This document shows positions 51,901 through 59,212 of a DNA stretch of 64,000 bases, in pieces. Source of the DNA: UBA7662 sp036787895 (GTDB lineage Bacteria; Bacteroidota; Bacteroidia; UBA7662); assembly GCA_036787895.1 (NCBI GenBank), contig DAIQOK010000018.1, positions 12,248 through 76,247 of the forward strand, read 5' to 3'. Position 1 is the first letter of the stretch; every line of letters begins with the position of its first letter. The notes under the pieces were generated by a model. That model made no database searches and had not been told where the DNA came from. It worked only from the letters and a program-made list of their open reading frames with translations. Made by a program: the position numbers and the translations under genes.

Positions 51901-54501
51901 TATAGCCGTAACGCTGTTTGCCCGGGTGGTTGTGATTGGACCAATGCCACCTCCTGGTCGATAGATGGTCATGAGGGTAGTGCCGTAGCTTCACCTCCGG
52001 TGGGTGTGCCGGTAATCATAGCAACAGCACATACTGTGAATATTACAGCTAATTCACAATTGGCCGAATCTGTTCAGCTTAATGGAACAGCAATTCTTAA
52101 TTTGAATCAGACTTTTGCACATAACCTGGGTTTGGTATCCGGAACCGGCGTTATTCGTATCCGGGCAACCAATAGCGAGCAATTTGTTTTTCCCGGTGGA
52201 AACTATACGGCATTTACCTCAGTGAACGGGGGAACAGTTGAATTTTATAATGCCGGTAATGGCATTTTACCAACCCAGCTGACTTACAACAAAATAATTT
52301 TTAAGGATGCTTCTACGCGCACCCAGGCGAATGTCGATTGGGTAATTAATGGTGATGTAACGATTGAGGCTGGCAGCATTACCAATACATCCTTCAACCG
52401 AAATTGGGAAGTGAGGGCCAACTGGATCAACCAGGTAGGTACGGCAGGTTTTGTCCCTGGTACGGGTACCGTTACCTTTAATTCTGCCTCTGCTCAAACC
52501 ATTACTGGCGTAACACAATTTTACCGCCTGGCCTCGAGCGGTGGCGGCAGTAAAACTTTGTTGAATGAAGTAACGGTGCAGCACCAGTTGGTGCTCAATG
52601 CCGGTCGTATTTATTTGGGAAACAATAATCTCATCATGGACTCGCTGGCAAATGCCGGCGGCACACCGGCGGTCGGTGCCATGGTTGTACAGAATGGGAC
52701 TGGTCGAATTCGCAAAAACTTCCGGGCAACTTCGGGTGGATTTACTTTTCCCTTAGGCGAAGAAACCGATCAGGCGGAATACAGCCCGGTTACTGTAAGT
52801 TTTTCCAGTGCCAACTATGCAGGTGGGGCATATTTATCGGTGCAGGTAATAGATAATCAGAACCCGACCTGCTCAGGCGGAATCCATTTTTTAAGCAGGT
52901 ATTGGTCTTTCACAACTAGTGGAATTACCAGCTACCAAGCCAATGTAACCGGTCAATATACCGATGCAGACATTAATGGGGTAGAAGCCCAAATTTTTGG
53001 ACGCATGACACGGCCATCCTTGTCGTGCCTCAATGGGTCGGCGGCTAATATAGCAGCTAATACCATCGGCATAAGTAATTCGTCGGCATTAAACGACTTT
53101 TCGGGAGGTGAAGCACCGGTGGCTAAACCGACAATTTCAGCAACTTTGCTCAGTTTCGAGCAAATTGGTACAACAAGCATGCGACTTAGATGGACCAAAG
53201 GAAATGGAGAAAGAAGGTTGGTTTTAGCTAAAGCAGCCTCGGCTGTAGATGCTTCGCCAGTGGATGAGGTAGCCTATACAGCCGATAGTGTTTTTGCTCA
53301 GGGAAGTCAGCTTGGAACGGGTAATTATGTGATTTACGGCAGTACTGATAGCACAGTTTTGCTTACTGGTCTGAACTCGGAAACCAATTATCATTTTGCA
53401 GTTTTTGAATATGCAAACAGTGGCATTGAATCGGCTTATCGTACTGTTTCTCCCGCTTTAGGCAACCAAACCACCTGGGCAGTTGAGCCCACAGTGCAGG
53501 CATCGGCACTTCAATTTACGGTGGTTGGCACTACCACGCTTAATCTGAAATGGACGACAGGGAACGGTGCCCGACGTTTGGTGTTGGGCAAAGCCAATGC
53601 AGCAGTAGATGTAGTTCCTGTAGATGGGGTTGCTTATACTGCCAATGCCAGTTTTGGTACTGGTTCGGAGCTAGGCACGGGCAACTTTGTTGTCTTTAGC
53701 AGCACCATCGATTCGGTGGTGGTTACCGGCTTGACTATGAATACCACCTACCATTTTAAGGTTTTTGAGTTCAACGGTACCGGTGGCGTTCAGAATTATC
53801 TCACAACTGCAGCCCCTGCTGCCGATACTTTTACCTCATTGTTGGCTGCCCTCGAACTCTGGCTTGAAGGCGGCTGGAATGGTGCCGACATGGACGCCAA
53901 TCTGGTAGATAGTTTGCCTTTAACCCAGCCATACAACCAGGCTCCCTGGAATTATGCCGGCACCGAATCGGTGGGCAGCATTCCCAATGCCGATGTGGTT
54001 GATTGGGTATTGGTTGAACTTCGTGCTGCTGGAACAGCGGCTTCGGCAACTTCAGCTACTATAAAAACAAGAAGAGCGGCTTTCGTTTTGAAAAACGGGC
54101 AGTTAGTTGATTTAGATGGCAGTTCACCGTTATTGCTTCGTCCGAGCGAAGTAGGGAACTTCTATGCTGTAATTTATCATCGAACCCACATCCCTGCCAT
54201 GAGTGCAGCACACTTGGTATTTAGCAGCGGGGCATATAGGCATAACTTTAAAACGGCGGCGAGTCAGGCCTATGGCACCCAGGCGTTGGTGGCCTTGGGC
54301 GGCGGACAGTTTGGTTTGTATGCCGGCCGTGTAGAGAATAGCACGCCCTTTACCATCGACAGTCCCGACCGCACCACGGCCTGGGACGACCGCAACAAAT
54401 TGGGTTATCAGCCTGCCGATGCCACTTTAAAGGGTGCCATTGATGCCAGCGACCGTTCGGTAATCTGGAACAACCGGGGTAAGGTATCGCAAGTACCTTA
54501 A
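45901..54501 (+). CDS. Giant secreted surface protein 2 (2866 aa) with dockerin-like C-terminal module
   Basis: Paralogue of the preceding gene, from ATG 45901 with signal peptide ending near LPCSLFGQ. Only one N-terminal ~200-residue module (~25-225: PAGWTSAYQ, FASANEPVSYNF, AYRGVS) where gene 1 has two, which accounts for the 207-residue difference. Long units start near 232 (PWSTANSWTKDPSG), 1112 (DVNTWSTVSHS) and 1998 (CDWTNATSWSIDGHEG), the same ~885-residue period as in gene 1. Fibronectin-like domains at ~2407 and ~2528 and the terminal module at ~2650-2866 follow. The last ~340 residues are identical to gene 1. No T9SS type A tail and no enzyme motif. 122 bp after gene 1 without a clear terminator. 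Confidence 0.85.
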   Translation: MRRCKLKAIPLFLFLLPCSLFGQGISFVGSSTGFSAVSVANFNVNVPANVQLNDFLIATVSWRTTAGTIATPAGWTSAYQVDNNSISTAVFYRFASANEPVSYNFSKDNTTATTAGIISAYRGVSLKSPLINNSGGTGNNASVTAPTRTTDVDEAWLVAFFSIKEDVSISLATPGGMNRRSFVQATAAANDIAVLLTDEIIPVAGATGTRVSTAALSDRWVAYSIALRPAKIFYSYQSGPWSTANSWTKDPSGTTLLDPAVPTINDSVVVLNGRVITLSASVTTANIGITIQAGAVLDLVGFDLPALSSLNGQGELKISRNTSPAYFPTSGANAFNQAGGGTVSYYYTGGTIDLNTGITEFNNLRLIRETSGSQLYRLNHNLTLHGNLILSRSGTAATEFRLGTSVTARELVIGGNVEIAPNCSLTVHTAGNHSISVAGNFVNNGQVRLTNQSSPDYLTTYTGGLATLTFTGASNASFDCNGITDIYRLVLNKGIDQTFMLTVNTNNSANFRLMGENDQGNTPAQTTTDPNPLVNKALSLRNGTIRFTSNISIPSLTEGGDDFWIPLNTCLWVDGADVATTTVANGTGYQAITISGRLRISSGTFTTANAAGLIYIGDGIIDIEGGTTTVCQMWNIGTGRTTFRQTGGLCILNAIGEPNDGQPVFKLESVDASFQMSGGTLRIANPRTATYGGLDINVSPLNANVTGGTVEFITTGTNNFEFRSTAPFYNLIMTRSGGSGVIQHRVNPLVILNDLSITSNQTYQANNFNLTVGRNFTIESGSTYTPGSSTLTFNGSGFQTFSNSGTISGGLNLLTISKTDTLVLAGSAATFQVNNTFNLNQGVINDGGKTLELRSNIILNGTHTGSGNILMNTASSRTINGNGNGQLANVNLSGPANNTTYTLNAALKVTGVLNFVASGSNQRILDLQQHNLLLDTNASISNNNSVRFIRTNGFQSAGGLTKVYNSNTFVFPVGTATDYTPATIGFNINPTSRGSITVKPVAFEHPSVTITGRSLAYYWRVSQANFVLGAAKVSHAYTYVNADIITGANITEDGYVAARFDIGNNGWVPGTVADVDDAANQINFNTPTFESTIAGDFTAGDNSPDNPFGTVTVYYSRQSGPYNDVNTWSTVSHSVNSPPASIPNANSIVRIGDGSSAFHTITVNANGALSGSLVIGGGSVLNLGQTTGHNFGAIEGETVSGNGRLRIDRNAATYIFPAGDFGTFLDANGGEVEYYNSTANAVNLPESPVTYRNLILNAQSTGIITLPAAALLIYDSLKCISAASRQVYSYNTAAAGGNITVLKDLVVDGGILEIRNTGNARNWQIGGNIRVAASAILRVQSGGTNTTHTFNVSRNIINNGTFDFFQSATLSININFTGDSLAAITGTTGAATTELANITVDKGNSCATGLTINVAGSLTAPANNWLNLVNGYVDFAKSATTITLTNTASVFEIPASSCLKLSGTSSTIWVGNVASDAADLALRGTLEISNGTFNIGNTANNNNNDIEIAPAGNPKLFVTGGVLNVNGQIRRSLASTAGALFYRQANASTVNIYGRNHNSARGKIEVVNNTAFFEMTGSPTLNIYRGGAVTFADLYVRPDSSFVNGGTVRLKPTAVGSSQVYRFDVTYSFWNLEIEGDGANTATVELTVNSLNVNNELRLLTNSTLNTNDLNVTIGAKLERIGAYNAGANTTRINGNPSQILGAMTGTNAFNNFIVGSAAALTLQTASPIRINGLFTIETAATINDNAQEIDCRGNVVNNGAHNSPSNSSVNTLTLAGTPTQQISGNGSFGNIVVNNGNNVNFLGEFTINRRLTLTLGIVDLGDRKLTIGVTGEVTGSFSNGRMIRTNGVLSDGGLTKNYPGSSHNFLFPVGVGARYTPARINLTANGNAGTLTVKPINVKHPSTRDAAEKQLNFYWQVDSTGFGGPVTATHTYHYINSDVTGTESSYRFGRYVFPNWVPINGVAGTISATGDSIHNVGVNYLTGGMTAGETSEFAAVSTYYSRNAVCPGGCDWTNATSWSIDGHEGSAVASPPVGVPVIIATAHTVNITANSQLAESVQLNGTAILNLNQTFAHNLGLVSGTGVIRIRATNSEQFVFPGGNYTAFTSVNGGTVEFYNAGNGILPTQLTYNKIIFKDASTRTQANVDWVINGDVTIEAGSITNTSFNRNWEVRANWINQVGTAGFVPGTGTVTFNSASAQTITGVTQFYRLASSGGGSKTLLNEVTVQHQLVLNAGRIYLGNNNLIMDSLANAGGTPAVGAMVVQNGTGRIRKNFRATSGGFTFPLGEETDQAEYSPVTVSFSSANYAGGAYLSVQVIDNQNPTCSGGIHFLSRYWSFTTSGITSYQANVTGQYTDADINGVEAQIFGRMTRPSLSCLNGSAANIAANTIGISNSSALNDFSGGEAPVAKPTISATLLSFEQIGTTSMRLRWTKGNGERRLVLAKAASAVDASPVDEVAYTADSVFAQGSQLGTGNYVIYGSTDSTVLLTGLNSETNYHFAVFEYANSGIESAYRTVSPALGNQTTWAVEPTVQASALQFTVVGTTTLNLKWTTGNGARRLVLGKANAAVDVVPVDGVAYTANASFGTGSELGTGNFVVFSSTIDSVVVTGLTMNTTYHFKVFEFNGTGGVQNYLTTAAPAADTFTSLLAALELWLEGGWNGADMDANLVDSLPLTQPYNQAPWNYAGTESVGSIPNADVVDWVLVELRAAGTAASATSATIKTRRAAFVLKNGQLVDLDGSSPLLLRPSEVGNFYAVIYHRTHIPAMSAAHLVFSSGAYRHNFKTAASQAYGTQALVALGGGQFGLYAGRVENSTPFTIDSPDRTTAWDDRNKLGYQPADATLKGAIDASDRSVIWNNRGKVSQVP
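53461..54482 (+). repeat. Long identical repeat, copy 2 (3' end of giant gene 2)
   Basis: Counterpart of 44738-45759 at a constant offset of 8,723 bp, including third-codon positions. Confidence 0.9.
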
Positions 54502-54620
54502 ATTCTGTAGTTTAAATAAAAATTACTTTTATCCCATTATTGGATTGAATCCATAATTTGGATGCGCCCCTATCGTTTCCTCAGATATGTTTTGCTAAAT
54601 TGCAGCAATAATTATCAAAA

Positions 54621-57600
54621 TTGCGGAAACAACTCCTTGTTTTGGTGTTTTTGCTCTTTTCAGTTCAGGCACTTTGGGCACAAACCAGAACCTGGACGGG
54701 AGCAACCAGTTCAGCTTGGTCAACTTCGTCTAACTGGAGTGGGGGAAATGTGCCCGGTGCTGGTGAAAATGTAGTTATCAATTCAGGCACTTTTGCACCT
54801 GATTTTAATACTACGCTAACTATTAATAATCTTACCATCGGCAATTGGGGACCTGAGGCGCCACTCAACGTGAATGGCGGCACTTTAACAGTAACAGGAA
54901 GCATAACTTTGAATGGTGGTGGCAGGCTGAACGTTGCAGGAGGGACATTAAATCATACTGGTACCAGTTTTAGTTTTTCTTTTGGAAGCCAGGTAGGTGT
55001 AGCGGTGAGTGCCGGTTTATTAGTTACCAATGCCACGAATTATACGATTAACAGCAGTATGTTGATGAGCGGAGGTGAATTCAGGGCAAATGCCGGCTTT
55101 ACCGTTGGCTCAGGTAAGGTTTTTAATCAAAGTGCAGGTAAAATAGTTGTAAATGGTCACTTGAATATTTCATCCTCCAATACCAACTTTATCTTGGGAA
55201 GTGATTCATTGATAGTGAATGGCCGGATTACGCTGGGAACAAACACAAACTTTTATGGTGGACAGGCCAAAGTAGTAGTTAACCGTCAGAGTGGACAGAA
55301 CAACCAAATTTCGGGCAACTGGTATACCCAACAGGCTGAAATTGTTTTTAACCCGAGTATACCAATTGGTAATAATTTAACCAGTATCAGCAGTAGTGGC
55401 GCCAAATTTTATGCGGGACAAGGTACAGTATTGTTCAACGACTCTGTATTTATAGGTAGTAATGCCGACCTTTTTGCCGATGGTGGTATGGTAACTTTCT
55501 CGAGAAGCCTGGAAGTTTCTAGCGCGGGCACAGTGACTAACAATGCCGGAACCTTGAATTTTGAAGGAAATGCCACCTTCAAAAGTTCGGGCACCTTGAA
55601 TGCAGGCAGTGGCCAACTTAATTTTGGGGGGGATGTAGTGGTGGATAATAGCAATGGGGTGATCAATGCTGGAGAAGCTACGATTGTGGTACAGGGCAAC
55701 TTGACCAATGCAGGTACTTTTAATGCCGGAACCTCAACCGTCATTTTTGATGGCGACAGCGACCAGGTGATATCCAACGACATTGTATTTTACAATCTCA
55801 TAATAGAAACTTCAGGCTCGTTGACGGCCGGTGGTAATGTCACCGTGCTCAATGATGGAGTCATAGGTGACAATACCACCATAGTTTTAGATAATAACCA
55901 ATTGAATGTCCAGGGCGAACTTACCGACAATGGGGGCAATCTCGCCGTGGCAACGAATAAACCATTTGTCGTTTCTGCAACTACACCATTGAATACGCAA
56001 ATTGAATTGGTATTTAATGAGAAATTGAATAATACAGCCAATACAATCTCTAATTATAGCATTTCACCTTCAAGGACTATTAGTAGTGCAGTACTCAACG
56101 ATAGTATTGTGAAACTTACTGTTACTACTGCCTTGGATGCAACGGTTGAGTATACCGTGACCATGAATAATATACAAAATCAGTCGTCGGTAGCGGTTAA
56201 CCCCAATCATATAAAAAGAGTCATTGCCAATTTTGCCATAGCACCTGGTATTCAGGCTACCGGAATAGTATTTGATCAAATTGACACCAATAAAATACGT
56301 GTGAAAGTCAGTAGAGGCAATGGCGCCAGGGTTTTGGTGCTGGCCAAAAGCGGAACAGCAGTAAATGGCTCTCCGGTAAATGGGACTGGATATGCCGCCA
56401 ATACCACTTTTGGGAATGGCTCGCAAATTGGAACGGGGAATTTTGTAGTCTATGCCGGCACCGACTCAGTTTTTACTCTTACAGCTCTTTCTACTAATAC
56501 AATCTACCATTTTCGCGCCTACGAATACAATGGTACAGGTTCAGGTTCCCAATACAATTTGAATAATATGCCGGTTGGCAGTCGATCTACTTTAGCAAGC
56601 GTTCCGATTCAACAAGCAACGATAGTCTCCAAAACTGCCATCACCGCCACCAGTATGACGCTGAATTTTGCAGCAGGCAGTGGTAATCGTCGTTTAGTTG
56701 TGTTGAAAGCCGGCACTGTTGTAGACACGCTGCCGGTTCAGGGTAGCGTATATGCTGCTAATTCCAATTTTTCGTTGGCTGGTGAAATTAGTAGCGGTAA
56801 TAAGGTGCTTTATTATAATACAGGAACTTCTGTAAATATTACCGGATTATCGCCTGGCACTAAGTATTTCATTCGTTTATTCGAAGCAAATGGCAATGCC
56901 AATGGCAATGATCATTACCTCTATGCTGCCGCAGCGGTTGATTCGTTTATCACGCCGGCTACTGAACCCAGCATAAATGCTTCTTCTCCCACTTTTCTGG
57001 TCACCGATACCACCCAACTTACTCTGCGGGTGAACAAAGGCAATGGTAGTTTTCGATTGGTCGTCGTTCGCCAGGGCGCAGCCGTCGCTGTAAATCCTGT
57101 AGACGGCCAGGTTTATACGGGCTCGACTACTTTTGGTGCAGGAGATACATTGAATGCAGATACTTATGTGGTTTATAGCGGCAGTGATAGCGTCTTTCAG
57201 TTGAACGGCCTGCAATCGGGTGTGATGTATCACTTCCGCATTTTTGAGTTTAACGGTTCTGCCGAGGCAACGAACTACCGTACCAGTAGTTATTTGACAA
57301 CAAGTCGCGCCACCTTGAGTTCAACACCAACCCAGCAAGTTGCCTTAGGGGCTTTCAGTAATCGTAGTTCAAGTGGATTCCGGGTAAACTGGACGCCTGG
57401 CAATGGCAGTCATCGTTTGGTGCTGGTTCGTGCCAACGGCCCGATAACCGTCAATCCGGTCGATGGGGTAAATTATACAGCCAGTTCAACTTTCGGAAGT
57501 GGCACTTTAATAGGCGATAGCACTTATGTGGTTTATCTCGGGACCAGTACAACCCAAACCGGAACTTTAGGAGGGATGTTGCCAGCAAGTCTATACTATG

Positions 57601-59060
57601 TTAAAGTATTTGAAGTAAATATTGGTGCAACAGGCTCCAATAACTACTTGTTGACCAACGCACCTACCGACTCCGTTTATACTTTGAGTACGCTGCCATC
57701 AATTTCGGCCAGTGGATTGGTTGTTACAGCTATCAGTGCAACCAGTATGCGACTAAGTTGGGTCAAAGGCAACGGGGAAAAAACTTTGGTGGTTGGCCGA
57801 CAAAGTGCCAATCCTGCAGCACCTACCAATGGAGTAGCTTATTTGGCCGATACTAACTGGACGTTAGGAAGTATAACTTCCGCATCAAGCTATGCAGTAT
57901 ATGCTGATACAGGCAGCAGTGTAATCATCACAGGTTTGAGCCCAAACACCAATTACCGCTTCAGGCTGTATCCATTCAATGGTAATTCGATTACTGCAGC
58001 CTACCGAACAACGCTACCAGCCGAAATAAGCCGGAATACGTTACCCGCTACGCTCAGCAGCAATGCTGTTTTTGATCAGATTGGCCCCCAAAGTTTCCGT
58101 TTAAACTGGCAGGGAGGAGCCACAGGCAAACTCATTGTCATGCGCAAAGAAGCCCCTGTTTCTGTCTATCCCAGTCAGGGCACAAATTACACCGCCAATG
58201 CGGCTTTTGGAAGTGGGGCGCATTTAGGCGACAGTAATTTCGTTGTTTTTTCCGCTACTTCGAATTCCGTCACACTGACCAATCTGGAACAAAATACCAC
58301 CTATCATCTGGCAATATTCGATTATTCGGGATCGGATGCCACGCGCTCCTATGCATTTATGCCTGCTATTGAAGCCAGTCGTTTTACTTTTCTCAGGCTT
58401 GATGTAAAGGTGTTTTTGCAGGGTCCTTTTAATGGCGACTCCATGGAGACTAAAATTACAGCCGAAATTCCGTTGAGTCAGCCATATAACAATGCTCCAT
58501 GGAATTATAACGGGAATGAGCAGGTAGTTAACTTACCCAATGTGCCAATTGTCGATTGGATATATGTTCAGACCAGGAAATCGATTGATATTAATCTTGC
58601 AACTTCCGACAGCGTGACAGCGGAAGCAGTCGGTTGGCTCAGAAGTGACGGTAGGATAGTAGGCTTAAATGGTATTGATTACCTGACAATGCCTATTAAC
58701 CAGCCGGGTAATCAGTACGTAGTTGTTTACCATCGAACCCATATTCCCATTATGAGTAATTCGACCATCGTTTTGGATAATGAAGCATATTATTTTGATT
58801 TTACTTCATCCCAAAATCAGGCCTATGGGAGCGAGCCGCAACAGGCACTTCCCGGTGGTTATTGGGGAATGTATTCAGGAAGAATTGAACAAACCACACC
58901 ATTTTTAATAGATAATGCTGATATTCAGCGCGTTTGGTTAGATAAAAACTTGGAAGGCAGTTATGCCGATGCCGACGCTGTTCTCGAAGGCTTAGTGGAC
59001 GCCACCGATCGTTCCATGGTATGGAACAATAGAAACAGAAGCTCTCAGGTCCCAGAATGA
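54621..59060 (+). CDS. Large secreted protein 3 (1479 aa): beta-repeat region, Ig-like domain, six Fn3-like domains, terminal module
   Basis: Start at TTG 54621 with signal peptide RKQLLVLVFLLFSVQALWAQ. One W-motif region (AWSTSSNWSGGNVPGAGENV) opens a beta-helix-like stretch to about 440. An SbsA/Big-like Ig domain follows (~445-540, IELVFNEKLNNTANTISNYS). Then six fibronectin-III-like repeats of ~120 residues begin near 540, 661, 780, 902, 1024 and 1140 (each with an RLVLVxxxG ... YHFRIFEFNG pattern). The ~220-residue terminal module (from ~1260) ends DATDRSMVWNNRN...SQVPE. Shares the module, but not nucleotide identity, with genes 1 and 2. No enzyme motif. 119 bp after gene 2. Confidence 0.83.
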   Translation: MRKQLLVLVFLLFSVQALWAQTRTWTGATSSAWSTSSNWSGGNVPGAGENVVINSGTFAPDFNTTLTINNLTIGNWGPEAPLNVNGGTLTVTGSITLNGGGRLNVAGGTLNHTGTSFSFSFGSQVGVAVSAGLLVTNATNYTINSSMLMSGGEFRANAGFTVGSGKVFNQSAGKIVVNGHLNISSSNTNFILGSDSLIVNGRITLGTNTNFYGGQAKVVVNRQSGQNNQISGNWYTQQAEIVFNPSIPIGNNLTSISSSGAKFYAGQGTVLFNDSVFIGSNADLFADGGMVTFSRSLEVSSAGTVTNNAGTLNFEGNATFKSSGTLNAGSGQLNFGGDVVVDNSNGVINAGEATIVVQGNLTNAGTFNAGTSTVIFDGDSDQVISNDIVFYNLIIETSGSLTAGGNVTVLNDGVIGDNTTIVLDNNQLNVQGELTDNGGNLAVATNKPFVVSATTPLNTQIELVFNEKLNNTANTISNYSISPSRTISSAVLNDSIVKLTVTTALDATVEYTVTMNNIQNQSSVAVNPNHIKRVIANFAIAPGIQATGIVFDQIDTNKIRVKVSRGNGARVLVLAKSGTAVNGSPVNGTGYAANTTFGNGSQIGTGNFVVYAGTDSVFTLTALSTNTIYHFRAYEYNGTGSGSQYNLNNMPVGSRSTLASVPIQQATIVSKTAITATSMTLNFAAGSGNRRLVVLKAGTVVDTLPVQGSVYAANSNFSLAGEISSGNKVLYYNTGTSVNITGLSPGTKYFIRLFEANGNANGNDHYLYAAAAVDSFITPATEPSINASSPTFLVTDTTQLTLRVNKGNGSFRLVVVRQGAAVAVNPVDGQVYTGSTTFGAGDTLNADTYVVYSGSDSVFQLNGLQSGVMYHFRIFEFNGSAEATNYRTSSYLTTSRATLSSTPTQQVALGAFSNRSSSGFRVNWTPGNGSHRLVLVRANGPITVNPVDGVNYTASSTFGSGTLIGDSTYVVYLGTSTTQTGTLGGMLPASLYYVKVFEVNIGATGSNNYLLTNAPTDSVYTLSTLPSISASGLVVTAISATSMRLSWVKGNGEKTLVVGRQSANPAAPTNGVAYLADTNWTLGSITSASSYAVYADTGSSVIITGLSPNTNYRFRLYPFNGNSITAAYRTTLPAEISRNTLPATLSSNAVFDQIGPQSFRLNWQGGATGKLIVMRKEAPVSVYPSQGTNYTANAAFGSGAHLGDSNFVVFSATSNSVTLTNLEQNTTYHLAIFDYSGSDATRSYAFMPAIEASRFTFLRLDVKVFLQGPFNGDSMETKITAEIPLSQPYNNAPWNYNGNEQVVNLPNVPIVDWIYVQTRKSIDINLATSDSVTAEAVGWLRSDGRIVGLNGIDYLTMPINQPGNQYVVVYHRTHIPIMSNSTIVLDNEAYYFDFTSSQNQAYGSEPQQALPGGYWGMYSGRIEQTTPFLIDNADIQRVWLDKNLEGSYADADAVLEGLVDATDRSMVWNNRNRSSQVPE

Positions 59061-59212
59061 GCCAAAATTGGAATATTGTTTCATTTTGAGACAGATTCAG
59101 GCGGAAATCACTGTCGATTTATGTATTAATCTATCATTTTAAGCTTTAAACGGCTTTAGTATCGGCTTGGCACAAATATTACTATTGTAAATACGAGTAC
59201 ATTCAAAGCCTT

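Noticed and set aside
44738..54482. Insertion sequence explaining the 1,022-bp identity
   Set aside because: The segment is coding for the terminal module in frame, has no transposase and no terminal inverted repeats.
54562..54774. 70-codon frame overlapping the start of large protein 3
   Set aside because: Different frame from the 1479-aa protein, which has a clear signal peptide from TTG 54621; the overlapping frame lacks one.
36557..59060. Glycoside hydrolase, protease or lyase domain in the giant proteins
   Set aside because: I searched the translations by eye for catalytic signatures and found only beta-repeat, Fn3-like, Ig-like and terminal modules.
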